Below, one piece after another: positions 31,001-44,142 of a stretch of 64,000 nt of DNA. The number at the start of each line of letters is the position of its first letter. The stretch's first letter is position 1. Location of the stretch: positions 36,665 through 100,664 of the forward strand of contig JBNGIQ010009158.1 in NCBI GenBank assembly GCA_049999765.1, given 5' to 3'. The position numbers and the translations under genes were made by a program. The DNA comes from Phaeoceros laevis (lineage: Eukaryota; Anthocerotophyta; Anthocerotopsida; Notothyladales). A model generated the notes under the pieces. That model was given only the letters and a program-made list of their open reading frames with translations. It searched no databases and was not told the origin of the DNA.

Positions 31001-33021
31001 CATCCTTGTTTGCCAACAAAATAATGGAGCGTGCTTTGTCTACTGCAACTCGCTGAAACGAGCTAGTATTAGTGAGGCTTCCGCTGCAAGGTGTACACAC
31101 CTTGAAGATTAGTCCAGAAGTCACGTACAGACATAAAATCAATGTTTGAAGCACTGGTGTAGACATGCATCGGTACCAGTAACAGGCTAATGTTACCTTC
31201 GTGTGAGAATTTCTACATAAGGTAAATCGTCTCTGATCTGTGACACTAGCTTCTCAGTTTCCTTTCTTGGTCGCTCTGTAAGTAGCAGCACTTTCTGCTT
31301 TCTGCAACTAAAAGCTTAGCTGCATTGGCTAATGAACTCATGAAAACACTGAAGACAATGTGTACCATTGAAGGGCATGAAGATGCCAGCATTAACTTTT
31401 ACCATGCATACCGAGCATGTGCTGCACCATCCCTAATAGATAACTCGTGTGACTTGTTTAACTGCTGGAGAATAGTTGTCAAGTGGTTGTTCGCTCCACA
31501 TATGACTATGTGCCCTTGTTCCATCACCTTTGACCTTGCACCTTCCCGCAAAAGATCGATTCGACTCTGGAAATACAATACATTCAAACTCGATTACCTT
31601 CAAAATCAGATTTCTGGTAATCTGATCTGTTTCCAAGTCACAGACAACTGTTCTCACTTCATGGTACAAACAACAATTGGACAATTGGACACAGGACATG
31701 ATAGGTTTTGTGATACAATCAGGGTTATCGTTATGGACCTTGAACTGTGCAGTCATTGTACCGGTCAGCAAAGAGTAGAAAAGCAACCCACCAATTGCAC
31801 AACATAGGCCAGTTGTACGCTCTGCCCCTGATTTCTCCTGAATGTGACCACGTCAGATATGAGTTCAAAGTTAGACACCAATTTGGCAGCATATACAGTA
31901 CGATGACCAATGTCCTCCACCTTGAGGTGCATGCTGGATGCACATACACAACCCCAGGCGTCCCACATTGAATCCCCTAACGCCTGACCATCAGGTCTGC
32001 ACATGGTGTAAGTACGAGGTCATTGTCAAACCCATCTGCAAGATGCGGCCACATGTGCCAACTCTCATGCTTTTCCCTGTAGCCATTGATCAACATTTGC
32101 TCTATAAGATTACGGTGAGTGAAAATCTGTTGAGAGTACCTGGTCTTATAGAAGAAAAACCCTCCAACCACAATCAGGATAAGACATGCTCCGATTAGAA
32201 AGACGACATACCTACAAGAAGCTGTAAGTGCTACCAAATTGGGCCACGTGCTGATTAATCACGTTGAAGGTAAAACAAAAAATATTAGATTCATATAATC
32301 AAATGCCACTTACGACATTGGGTGCCTCTCTAGAAGCATATCCATCATGTATGATATTCTCTCCAGCATACGACCTGTGCCCCAATCTGGACGACTAAGG
32401 CTCACGCTCAGGACCGGAACCCTGCCTTGGATTAGGGACGAAGCCATAGAACCTACAATCTCCGACTGTGTCATGGAAACAGCTGCCCGCAACAAAGCTG
32501 TTGAATACTGCAGCTGAGAGAGTGATGCCAACTTCGATTTCGGTATCGTCGTAAGTAGGACTTCATTTCGTCGACTAGGAGACCGGTACACTATCTGCAG
32601 GAATGAACCAGTATACAGGTCGTTTGTCTACATAGAATTTCGGTGGGACATAGAAACCACAGAATAATCTATGTGGTCTAGCTTCTGATGAAGTATCCAT
32701 GCTTTTCTGAATGTGAAAAATTGCCTGCTTAGTACATTGAGTTACTTTGAGAAAAGATCGTTCGAATAGGCCTGCCCTGTTCTGCACATCAAACATTCTT
32801 CTGGCAGTTGGATGCCCCACAGTGCCTTCGTTGCCGTCCTTGCCGCTAAAGATTAAGCAACTAGCCGCATTTGTCCACTTGTGCTGGCCTTCTACAGAAT
32901 TCCAGAATACGCTTAGCATCCTCCTTTGATGCTTCTCACTTAGAAATTGATACTGGCTGCAAGACTCATGGGCTCTTTCACCTGACGTGACCAGGCACCG
33001 TCCGTATGCATGCATCGCCAT
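28038..33021 (-). CDS. POLLUX/CASTOR-like ion channel (plastid envelope PEC type)
   Basis: A multi-exon gene. Visible pieces: a transmembrane segment [20 protein letters not shown] near 32150-32215; the pore-side block [17 protein letters not shown] in an exon starting at 31996; [15 protein letters not shown]; an RCK/TrkA-N-like fold [20 protein letters not shown] near 31430-31520; [20 protein letters not shown] near 30560-30640; and a last exon pair encoding [20 protein letters not shown] and [12 protein letters not shown]. These match plant POLLUX-like proteins (PEC1/PEC2), cation channels of the plastid envelope linked to calcium signalling, better than nuclear-envelope CASTOR/POLLUX; that choice rests on the C-terminal sequence. 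The start at 33021 ([14 protein letters not shown]) gives a plausible transit peptide. Many exon borders are not placed exactly. Confidence 0.85.
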
Positions 33022-34075
33022 CCAGAACTAACTTGTGGAATAATCAAATCCGTAGCTATCAACACAAGAACACGACACAACTCCCATCATCTGAAGCAAG
33101 CGTCCTAGAAGTGCTTTGAGATGAGCAGCTAAGGGACCGGAGCGAGCTTGTTGCACCTTTGCCATCGAAGGATGCGGCTCCAGCAAGATTTCCATTCCCC
33201 CTTGGAATAGGGCGTCTCTTAAGACAGTTCCCAAGGACATGCGACCTTGACTACAAGCAAATCGTGGCCAACTATATGAGCTCATGTGGAGGGGGCTCCT
33301 CCAAGGTGTCATGCTGCAACATCAGCCCAACCTCCTGAAACTTGCCGAGTCCATTTATGTGGTGTTGCTTCACATCGAGTGTGCCTACCAACCTTCGTAT
33401 ATGAAATTGCAGGTGAAGCATGATGGCTACCTAAGGAGGTGCCCCCTTTCGAACACCAGCAGCCGTACGTTTCGCAAGTCCACCATTGCATTTTGCTCCC
33501 TCCCTGTGTATCTCGCGATTGCCCCAGTTAACCACGTGTGGTTAACTGTGCACAGTTGGTACCACCAAATGTCCTCTGCCGTAATAGCATCCGAATTGGC
33601 TGATTAGTAAGAAATGCTAAGGAGCCAGCAGCCAGCTGCTAAGAGATCGTCAGGTCCGACCCACCCTCCACGGTTGAACACAAGATGGTAAACGTAAACG
33701 CCCGCAAGTTTGACAATTCATCGCCTGCATCTTCATCTTGGGATAGTTCCCCTGTGACGACGAGGCTTTCTTTTGTACATTAGTCTCGGTTGTTCAGTAC
33801 GGAGTTTACTCTAGACTCAACTTCTGAAAATAGAGAACATATTTGAACCTGTTTTTTCTTTCTTCTCTAAGATTTTAGAGTTTCTTGAAATTTGAAATTG
33901 AGGAGGTTTATGTATTGTGCTTGGGATAAGGACCATGCAGTAAGATAGAAGACAACCTAGTTGAGCTCTAAAAATCACAAATCTATGGGCAATAGTGAAC
34001 TCATGCTGCATTTTCTAACTTCATAGTTGTAATGATGATATAATGTTAATATTTGCAGAGTTAAGGGTGGATGCC

Positions 34076-34197
34076 AGATTTGCTCCCTTCACATATGGGA
34101 CTAATGCTAAATTCTCAGAAATCCACCTAAATTCTCAGATTTGCTCGCTTCACATATGGGACTAATGCTAAATTCTCAATAGTCCACCTAAATTCTC
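34076..34197. repeat. 61-bp tandem duplication
   Basis: Two copies starting AGATTTGCTC at 34076 and 34137 share TTCACATATGGGACTAATGC and CCACCTAAATTCTCA. Confidence 0.85.
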
Positions 34198-35094
34198 ACC
34201 ATTTCCTTCATGTTGACTTAGAGGAATGAAGAAAGAAGCTAGTCTGATTTTTCTTTGCTAGTCAAGTATTACTACCATCTTTCCTTTTTAAAGGATGTAA
34301 TGCTAGATTTCTTATCATTGGAAATTCATCTTTTTAAATTAATTTTCAGTTTTTTTTTAGGTATTCCACCCTTTGAATGTGAAATTATCAATATACTTCT
34401 TGTTGCCAACTCCGAAGGGCTGCTCTAAGTCAGATCCTCTTTTAAGGGAAAGTTACGAGGGGTAGGTTATACTTAGTACTCTACAACATTCATGCCCATT
34501 TTTGGAGCATTATTTTTCCCTCATACCAGTTTTTTTATTCCTGAAAATAAATTTTCTCTCATGATGTATGCATAATAGAGGCATCACAATTTATATCATA
34601 CTTTTACTATTTAAATGAACAAATTCACCATCTTGAACCCTTGAACGAAGTGGAGTCTCATTACTGCAACCTTTCCTATACCTTGTGAATAATGAATTGA
34701 ATGAAGAGAGTTTCTAATGACTAACAATACAAAGTATTTAAGTATACAAATTATTGTAACATAGAAAGTTACTTCTCAATGGTCATATTATCTCCAAAGC
34801 CGTTGGAGGACGACGGACGCATAGGTCCAACTTTGGATTAGTATCATTTAAATATATAGTTGGATAGTTGGTGAAGAAAGTATGTTACTAGATCAAGCTT
34901 GGAATGGAAGGCTTGGAAGTTGAAACATAGTGGCTCCACATCTAATATCTTTTATAAGTTTTAAAATTTTATGTACTTGTACGGAACAAAAAATTCCTGG
35001 CTTTGTCACCATCCCAATGTGAAAGACAAAAGCCTCTATCTCACAAGCACAAGAGCTTGATCTCACAAGGACAAGGAGCTTCAAGTTGATCACT

Positions 35095-35142
35095 TTAAGG
35101 CCCCAGTCCACGTACTTCGAAGTACGTGGACTGGGGCCTTAA
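35095..35142. repeat. Perfect 48-bp palindrome without spacer
   Basis: The left arm starts TTAAGGCCCCAGTCCACGTA and continues CTTC; the right arm is its exact reverse complement, so the axis lies between 35118 and 35119. All 24 pairs match. It lies about 200 bp upstream of the MurE ATG. Confidence 0.95.
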
Positions 35143-35219
35143 GAGTTCCTAAACATCTGCCATTTGTGAGTGAGTGAGCTGCTCTGCTCGACCAACTCTA
35201 CTCAAGAGTCAAGTCCAGG

Positions 35220-35275
35220 CCTGAAACATAACAGCCCTTCGGATGCAGCATCATACAGGCCTGTTGGGGCAAGTT
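35220..35275. repeat. Dispersed upstream repeat, copy 2
   Basis: It repeats the blocks at 21934-21979 (CCTGAAACATAACAGCCCTT and CTGTTGGGGCAAGTT) with a longer middle, 70-120 bp upstream of the MurE start. It could be a shared promoter element or a small repeat. Confidence 0.75.
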
Positions 35276-35343
35276 GCAACCGGCGAATTCAAACGGCCCT
35301 AGGTGAGATGATTATCCACTGACCGCGGGGCGGGAACGAGGAA

Positions 35344-38066
35344 ATGGCTGCGGCGATGGCCTCAGCCGGCCAGCTACAAAAACCGGCGGTGCAGGGGGCT
35401 GGTGTTGTAGCTTGTAGCTGCGCTGCTGCAAAGCCAATCATTTTAGCAGTCCCTGGGACGCGTCTGCCACTTCTGCCAGGCGTTAGTGGCAGGTTCTGGT
35501 CGCAGAGGGCAAGTGGAAGCCTCGCAAGTTCAAAGTTTGCTGTGCAGGCTCTGCAGAGCGGGAGGTGCTGGGCTACCGGGTCAGGGAAGAGATTTCCTCC
35601 TCCAGATTCGGACGATTATGAGGAGATGGACGACTACATTGATCCGGCGAAACAGGAGCCTCCGGAGGCGGTGGAAGAGGAAGAGGGGCTCACCAAGTTC
35701 GACAAAGTGACCAGAGAGGCGGGCCGGGCGCGGCAGAAGGAGGAGGAAAAGTATCCAGGGATGAAGCCGGTATTTTACAAGGCGATTGGCTTGGATGAGC
35801 AGGGCAATGAGCCGGGGAAGCGTGCTGAGGAAGAAGATGACCAGCTATTGAGGGAGGTCATTCGCGTGCAGAGTGTCAAGGAGTTGACCGATTCTTTAAG
35901 AGAGGATATTGACAATCGGAGGGTGAGGCCCCGCGAGGAGCGCATTGAGGGCGTGAGCAAACTTCGAGGGGCAGGGTCTGACGCTGAGGAGGAGGAAGAT
36001 GTGTTGGTGGATGTAGATGGCGATGTCTTGCCTGACGATTTGCTGGAGGACGAGGATTTGGACTTAGAGCCAAGTAGGACTGTGAATTTGGATCCATCAT
36101 TTGACCTAAATTTTGAGGCAGAGGTTGAAGACGAAGAGGAGGAAGACATTCCTGAGCCAATGTACAGGATGATTTTAAGCGAGCTTTTGGACGAGGCACG
36201 GGTCACTCCTATTTCAGTCGAAGGGGACCTGGACGTGGAGATTACTGGCATCCAGCACGACTCCAGAGAAGTAAATCCAGGAGACATGTTTGTGTGTTGC
36301 ACTGGCTTTTCAGCTGACGGGCACTCCTTCACGGCCCAAGCTGTGGAAAGAGGTGCAACTGTCATTGTGGCAACCCAGGAAGTCTCTGTTTCTGACACTG
36401 TGAAAGCGGTGGTGATTGTGGACAACACCAATACCATTCTGTCCGCCCTGGCTGGGGCATTTTATTCGCACCCCTCTCAGAAGCTCACTGTTGTGGGTAT
36501 CACTGGTACCAATGGCAAGACCACCACATCGTACTTGTTGCGCAGCATGTATGAATGTATGGGATACAAGACTGGGCTTCTTGGGACCATCAACTACTAT
36601 ATCAACAACTCCAAGAAACTCGAGGCTCCGAACACCACTCCTGATGCAGTGTATCTTCAAAAACTGATGGCGAGCATGGTGCATTATGGTTCTAAAGTGT
36701 GTGTAATGGAGGTCTCATCTCACGCCTTGACTCTTGATCGGTGCAAAGATGTGGACTTTGATGTTGCATTGTTCACCAATCTAACTAGGGATCACATGGA
36801 CTTTCATAAAACGCTGGATGAGTATAAGGAGGCTAAAGGCAGACTGTTTGCAAAGATGGTGGATCCAAGGCGACACCGGAAGGTTGTCAACATTGATGAC
36901 CCACATGCATCCTACTTCACCAGTTTAGGCAGTCCCGATGTGCCTGTGGTTACCTTTGGACAGGAAAATTCTGCTGCGGATGTGTTCCCGTTAGAGGTTC
37001 AGCTCTCTCTTTTTGAAACGGAGCTTCTGGTTAGAACTCCAAACGGAAATGTGGAAATATCATCAGGCTTGCTTGGAAGGCACAATGTTTACAATATACT
37101 TGCAGCTGTTGCGACTGGCATTGCAGTAGAGGCACCTCTGGAAGAGATAGTGAGGGGGATAGAGGAGGTTGATGCCGTTCCGGGAAGGTGTGAGTTGATT
37201 GATGAGGAGCAAGCTTTTGCTGTGGTTGTTGATTATGCACACACACCTGATGCTTTGTCACGACTTCTTGACACTGTCAGAGAGTGTGGCCCACGTCGAA
37301 TCATTACAGGTATTGGGTTTTGTGCATGCATTTTTGTTACTTATAGATTGGTATTTTCGGTTTTGCATCACTGTGTTATGATCATCTGATTTGAACCTCG
37401 CTGTGTTATCCTCCTCGATGCAGTGGTTGGCTGTGGAGGCGACCGGGACAGGGGCAAAAGGCCAATGATGGCAAAGATAGCTACAGATAAAAGTGAAGTA
37501 ACTATCATAACGTCTGACAACCCACGAACAGAAGATGCTCGTAAGTGCCTTGATTCTTCTTGGTCCTAAGGATCTTTGCAAATCTGTTGTCCACACCTCA
37601 CGCGGTGTGTGTGAGTTACTTATTTGACTTTTGCAGTGGATATAATCGACGACATGTTAGCTGGCGTTGGCTGGTCAATAGAAGAGTATTGCGAATGGGG
37701 TGAAAAGGATTACTATCCTCCCCTGCCAAACGGGCATAGACTGTTTGTATACGACATAAGGTGCATTGCTGTTCGAGCAGCTGTTGCAATGGGAGAAGAG
37801 GGTGATGCTGTGGTAAGTTTCTACTGTCAGTTGTTGATTTGCCATGGATTCTCCTATGTCGAAACTCAGTACTTAGCTTGTGGACCCAGCGGTGGTAATA
37901 TGATGCTGACTTCCAGGTGATTGCGGGAAAAGGACATGAGACGTACCAAATTATTGGAAAAGACAAGCAGTATTTTGATGATAGGGAGGAGTGCCGAGAG
38001 GCCCTCCAGCATGTTGATGCCCTCCATGCTGCAGGTGTTGATACCAGTGAGTTTCCGTGGAGGTAA
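35344..38066 (+). CDS. murE: MurE ligase homologue (UDP-MurNAc-tripeptide synthetase), plastid type
   Basis: Four exons (35344-37309, 37424-37540, 37637-37812, 37917-38066) join to 2409 nt, 802 residues. The N-terminus is an Ala/Ser-rich transit-like peptide followed by a long acidic stretch (residues roughly 80-270), then the Mur catalytic fold: [20 protein letters not shown], the ATP loop [49 protein letters not shown], and the C-terminal [21 protein letters not shown] and GKGHETYQI. Bacterial MurE adds the third peptide residue to the peptidoglycan precursor; the DNPR motif goes with meso-diaminopimelate use. In mosses the plastid enzyme is needed for chloroplast division, while in flowering plants it is part of the plastid transcription complex. 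Which applies here cannot be told from one gene. Confidence 0.95.
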
Positions 38067-39099
38067 CCGCTCATCGCTGGTGGCTTTCCTGTTGAATCAT
38101 GAGGTCATAGTTTGAATTGCACATATGCAGCATGCTGATTTTCCAATCATTGTCTTACCGTGACAGAGTCCCAGAAAGTGCGCTCTAGACCTGCTTAAGG
38201 GAGGGGCCAAGCAGGAGGGTGGACCTAGCAATAAGAGTGCTCTGCCTTGGATGAACCCCGCAGTTAGTCCACGTACCAGGTGGGAAGAAGCTTGCTGAAC
38301 TGTGAGTTCGTTCCTGACCTTAGCTCTCGTGTTGCTGATTCTTTGTTTGGATTTGCAGTGGTTCGTGAAGTATGCTCTGTTCGGACTATGTCACTTCCGG
38401 GCTGGACATTGCTCTATAAAGGGCTAGGAGTTCACACATGCTGTCCACAGTAAGGCCACTTCATTTCACATTTTGTGAGGCGCTGCCACTGGGACGTCCC
38501 TGTGGCAGCAGATTTCTCATCCACTACACCACTGCTTGGCAGGCCCGCTGGACGAGTAGGATCCAGTCACCTATTGACTTACGCACCAAGTGCACACATG
38601 CAATGAACATTGTCAACATGCATGGGTCACTGTGCATGTTCTAAATGTCCACGCAAGCGCAGATGAACTCAAAGCCTGCATCTTTCTATCCCCTGCAGGC
38701 TGCAGTGCAGGTTTCCATTGAGGGAGTTGGTCTCGTCGGAGCTGCCACCCCAACTTCGACTAGGGAGTTTTTTTTCGTGGACTTTGTCCTTTCCATAGAA
38801 GGGTCAATTCAATTGCTAAAGTACAAGATTGTTGGATTGATAAAGGTCAACTGCCAGCCCACCATCATACATGTTCAAAGCGTATGTGACAATCTATACA
38901 GACTGCACGGTACGCGTGAACACTTTGTGCTGTTTTCATTATTTTTCGCTATTTCAACTATTTTTTAACTATACTTCACTGAGTGGCACGTCATTTTGCC
39001 TGTGTGGTACGCAAGTAAGCTGTCTAACAGTGGAAATACACTTCTTCTTCCTTGTTCGTGTTGTGGTGCAATTTCATGCGGTAGCCGAACAGACCAGTT
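38067..39099. other. Convergent spacer between MurE and oxidoreductase
   Basis: Holds the 3' flanks of two converging genes. A GTAACC right at the MurE stop and CAG sites near 38358 could mean an intron in the 3' untranslated region. No gene is visible. Confidence 0.4.
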
Positions 39100-40398
<1,299 letters not shown>

Positions 40399-40501
40399 TG
40401 ATAGATTGCCCTGGTGATGAAGAGGACTTCAATGGACAAAGAAGCTTCAGAGCCCCCTGCCTGTTTCCTGTGTGTGTGTGTGAAGGGTGTAGACCAGGTC
40501 C

Positions 40502-40510
40502 TATTATATA
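40502..40510 (-). promoter_or_regulatory. Possible TATA box of the oxidoreductase gene
   Basis: The minus strand reads TATATAATAG about 105 bp upstream of the ATG at 40398, a plausible spacing for a plant TATA box with a short 5' leader. It is supported by sequence and distance only. Confidence 0.4.
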
Positions 40511-41975
40511 GTTTGTCACGCATTTCATGAGTCGGGAGCTCCAGGAAGCTTCACCTGCAACTTCGTCAAGCCAAGAACATTGAACATGTACATGTACATG
40601 ACATTGAGGAATATGCGGACAGTTTTTGCCGGGGGTCAAACTCTGATCCAACCTCGTAATGCGATTTATGTACACCAAAATTCTATTTACATGTTTGTCC
40701 CTTTCATCCTTTCCTTCCTTTTTCACTCCAGTCCTCCTTCGTGTGGCAATCTGTGCCATGTAAACTTGTAAACAGAAGGCCTAGGGCAGGCCGGCCAGTC
40801 AGATGAACTAGCTAGCTTCGTGCTTCCAGAGCTCCCATGGAAGTGCAACACATCATGCGGAGTTTGTCCAGAATAATAAGCAGCAGTACACATTTTCTTT
40901 GCCACTCTGATCTGGCAATCAGGTTGAACTTTGAACGTTGAGAGTGAAGGAAGAACCTACGAATGCTGCGTATCTCGTGACACTTCCATGCACTCTTCAA
41001 TGCGGTCCCGAACCTCGTAACTACCTGATCTGCCTCGTGACACCAGGTGCCAAGTTGTCACCACGCACTTAATGTACAATTCTACCTGGCCCAGCTCGCA
41101 GTCGCAAAGCAAGCCGCTCCTTCCTGTAGCATCCCTAGGCCGAGCTCTATCTCAAGGTTGCAAACTGGGCCTGGGCGCCACACCAACTGGGAGCTTGAGA
41201 GACCGATGCTGAGCAGCAAAATCTGAGCAAAAGCATTGCAGATGGACCTACAGGACCTCCGGATTACCTGCACCAGGGAGCAAGCAGGTATTGGGAGCTT
41301 AGATGGTGCAATCTTGAGTTCTGACCGTGCTATTCACGAACTATTCCTTTGCTTGAAGCGAGGGAGCGAGGGATGAAGCTGGTCGCTCTCCTTGAAAGTA
41401 ATCCCACACCGAGCTAGGACAGGTGAGCCGACGATTCTGACTACTCCGCCCGGATCGATGCCTCGTATGCTCAGTCAACAAGTTCCTCCCTGACATCACT
41501 ACCCACGCGCTTTGAAGTCGGATCGCGAATAATGAGACCCGGGCTAGACGGCATCACTTGAGGGTTCTGACGTTTTTGACGATCAAACTAAAGCTTGATG
41601 GCCGGATGCGGCTTCTCGAAGCAACCGTTATCCCTACAAGCCTCCTAAGCTTGCAGTCGGCTAACTGTGGACAGTTCACGTTGACGTGAAGGTAAAGCTT
41701 GGACGTGCGCAGAATCGGTGCACGCCACGCGGCAGTCTGCCGACTTTGCAGCTTTTACGCGGGAAGGTGGGCCCTTTTTTGTTTCCTTCTCAGAGAACGC
41801 GTGCCTTGAAAGAAACCGCGTCGTTTGCCAGTCCAAGTACTTACGGGGCGCGGGCAGATGCTTCAAGGCGAACACGAGGTTGAGCAGGAGAGAGCGGGGA
41901 AGGAGCCCTTCTGACTGCAGCTTCGGGTGCGGCTGGGGAGGGGATTGTTCTATTGTTCTGTTCCCGCTCGCTCGG
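40511..41975. other. Divergent spacer between oxidoreductase and calmodulin-like gene
   Basis: About 1.5 kb with no convincing gene. The two flanking genes point outward, so it holds both upstream regions. Confidence 0.4.
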
Positions 41976-41985
41976 TATTTATAAG
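41976..41985 (+). promoter_or_regulatory. Possible TATA box of the calmodulin-like gene
   Basis: TATTTATAAG lies about 215 bp upstream of the ATG at 42202 and is followed by a C-rich stretch where transcription could begin. This is positional evidence only. Confidence 0.35.
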
Positions 41986-42201
41986 CACCATCTTGGCCTG
42001 CATCCGTTGGAAGCAGCCATCAATTTGCCAGCTTGTTTTCTTTGTCCGACACTGTTTGCAAAGCAAACTGCATCCTCAGGCTGGTCTTCAGATTTTTTTC
42101 TCCGCAACGGAACTATAACGCATTCTGACAGGTGCCAGCGAACATCATCTGCAGGTTAGCGCTAGCTTCCAGACCATTTGGAGACTTCGCAAGTTTACAG
42201 G

Positions 42202-42990
42202 ATGGGACTCTTGCCTTCGCTTATGCCAGGCAAGGCTCTGGGGCAGGTGGTCGCGGCCACCAGTGCTCTCACCCCCGTAGAAGGGGAGAAAAAATCCGGC
42301 ACCCCAGCCCTGATGCGGTACGAGTCATGCACGGATCGCTCGCCGTCAGGAGGTAGTGACATCAGCAGCATCTTCTCCTGTGATGCCAGCTCCAGCAACG
42401 CCACAGGTTCCGGCTCCTCGGAGGCAGGCGATGGCGGCTACTCGAGGTCCGTGTCCAAGGATTTTCCCGAGGAGGCACCGACTCCCCGCACCTCAGCACA
42501 TCGGGCGGAGCTGCGGAAGCTCTTTGAGTCGGTAGATGTGGACGGGGACGGCAAAATTTGCAGGACGGAGCTGGCAGGATTTATGGCCAATTTCAAGCTG
42601 GACTCGGGGGTGAGCGACGCTCATATCCAGGAAATTTTGGTGGCCGCTGATGAGAATGGGGACGATAAGCTCGAGTTTGAAGAGTTCCTCAAGCTCTACC
42701 AAACGCTGAGTATTAGTGAAGAAGGTGACGAGGATGAGGCGGAGGCTGACAATGCCAGGCAGGGAAATGAGGACGAGCAGAGGCTCCGTGACGCATTCGG
42801 AGTGTTTGACGCGAACAACGATGGATTCATCTCCGCCAGTGAGCTCCTTGTTGTGCTGCAAAGTCTCAATGGGAGAAGCACAAAGAAATTGAGCGACTGC
42901 AGTCATATGATCAAGGCTGTGGACAAGGACGGAGATGGCAAGGTCAACTTCGAAGAGTTCAAGCAGATGATGGCCACTGGCTTCCAGTAG
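42202..42990 (+). CDS. Calmodulin-like EF-hand calcium-binding protein
   Basis: An intronless frame of about 262 residues from the ATG at 42202 (an upstream TTG at 42178 is in frame but unlikely). The first 100 residues are Ser/Thr-rich and low in complexity. Four EF-hand loops follow in two pairs: DVDGDGKICRTE (near residue 112), DENGDDKLEFEE, then after an acidic linker (EEGDEDEAEADN) DANNDGFISASE and DKDGDGKVNFEE. All have acidic residues at loop positions 1, 3, 5 and 12, or acceptable substitutes, so all four should bind calcium. CML proteins act as calcium sensors that bind target proteins. A shorter paralogue sits 10 kb downstream at 52557. No N-myristoylation signal is evident (MGLLPS has Gly2 but poor context). 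Confidence 0.9.
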   Translation: MGLLPSLMPGKALGQVVAATSALTPVEGEKKSGTPALMRYESCTDRSPSGGSDISSIFSCDASSSNATGSGSSEAGDGGYSRSVSKDFPEEAPTPRTSAHRAELRKLFESVDVDGDGKICRTELAGFMANFKLDSGVSDAHIQEILVAADENGDDKLEFEEFLKLYQTLSISEEGDEDEAEADNARQGNEDEQRLRDAFGVFDANNDGFISASELLVVLQSLNGRSTKKLSDCSHMIKAVDKDGDGKVNFEEFKQMMATGFQ

Positions 42991-44142
42991 TTGCTGGGAG
43001 CATCTTCCGAATTTTCCTGCGGCCTGCGGTGTCGAGGTGAGTCTGCGCAAGCTTAAGGTGGGGTGAGCATGGCTTTTCGGCGGCCTTAGCTTTGTACCAT
43101 ATCGGTGGATTCCCTCTCCAGGAGCCACCAGCAGTTGAGTTATGAGTAGAAGTCGGCCGTGCCACTTGAATCTGTCCCCCGGCTAGCTAGTCACTATTTT
43201 CCAAAGGGGCAAGCTTGCAAGCCGCTTGAACACCAACACCAAAATTCTGCAGGGAATCGGAGCCGAAAGGCAGATCCGCCACTTTGAATATCCTAGCATG
43301 CAGCTTTCCGGAGGACGTCTTGGCATCTCTCCTGGTCCCACTAGTTATGGCTAGCTATGGTTCAACCTTTGAGCCAAACTGCTCAAATTCTCGGGTTGCA
43401 GACTAGGACCCAAGACTACAATGTTGCTCACAGCCACCGACTACATTCAGCAGGCGTTGAAGAAATACTGATTACTTCTAGCATTCTTCTTGTGAATACT
43501 TGCCCCTGACAGTGTATTGAACCTACTTGCACCTATCCTTGATGCATGTGGACTTTGTAGTAGCAAATTCAATTTGTCGAAAATCCTCTGTGGATCTTTT
43601 GATACTTCAAGCATAGCATCCTTTCTAAGCTCCTAGTCTAGGTGAATTTCTAATAAAACTTCTATGTTGTCATGAATCAACAACACTTAATCAAAGATGT
43701 TTTTTGCACCGGGAACATGCTTTTCTACATGCGAACTTTGTTGAATGGTTTTGATAGGTATACGTGATCACGTATGTCTGCAGGCCTATCATGGATATCA
43801 GGATAGCCAACCAAGAGGGCCTGCCTTCTTGATTGGCTATACTGATATCCATGATACCTGTTGCAGAAGACTGAGTCTCCAAAACAGACACTTCATGATC
43901 ACCCTCCGAGGGCAGCAATGCTTAGCTCCTCTGTCTTCCAGGGCATCTTCCAGGGAGCCCATGCTGTGAGAAGGAAACAAATCTGTGTGGAATGGTTCTG
44001 CGACATCAACTCTTGCACAAGGCTTAGCTGTCCGGCCGGGTCCCCTGTCGCATTGCACATGGCGTTTCTATGGTAGTCCACACCTGAAAGGTGTATCGCC
44101 TCACCTGCCGCTTGCTTGTCATCATACGGCACATACGAATAG
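42991..44142. other. Spacer downstream of the calmodulin-like gene
   Basis: No gene visible. It includes an imperfect foldback at 43787-43856. Confidence 0.4.
43787..43856. repeat. Foldback hairpin with 34-bp arms
   Basis: The left arm (TATCATGGATATCAGGATAG onward to 43820) and the right arm (43823-43856) pair with 31 Watson-Crick matches, one G-U and two mismatches, around a 2-nt loop. Weaker pairing (CTGCAG words) extends outward. It could be a small MITE or foldback; the tiny loop argues against a typical microRNA precursor. Confidence 0.8.

Larger units (their letters stand above)
33022..35343. other. AT-rich spacer between channel gene and MurE
   Basis: About 2.3 kb holding both gene promoters. 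It contains a 61-bp tandem duplication (34076-34197), a perfect 48-bp palindrome (35095-35142) and the second copy of the dispersed upstream repeat. The open frame at 33028-33312 (minus) does not join convincingly to the channel gene. Confidence 0.45.

Noticed and set aside
33028-33312. Possible upstream coding exon of the POLLUX-like gene
   Set aside because: It has no family match and no splice junction that joins it in frame to the start at 33021.
35775-36437. Long antisense open frame over the MurE N-terminus (220 codons)
   Set aside because: It is the mirror of the acidic, Glu/Asp/Ser-biased sense coding sequence and has no recognisable domain.
42493-43128. Antisense open frame over the calmodulin-like gene (211 codons)
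   Set aside because: It mirrors the EF-hand coding sequence; the sense strand has four clear EF-hands.
43787-43856. MicroRNA precursor
   Set aside because: A 2-nt loop is much smaller than in normal plant precursors and no mature-strand context can be judged from sequence.
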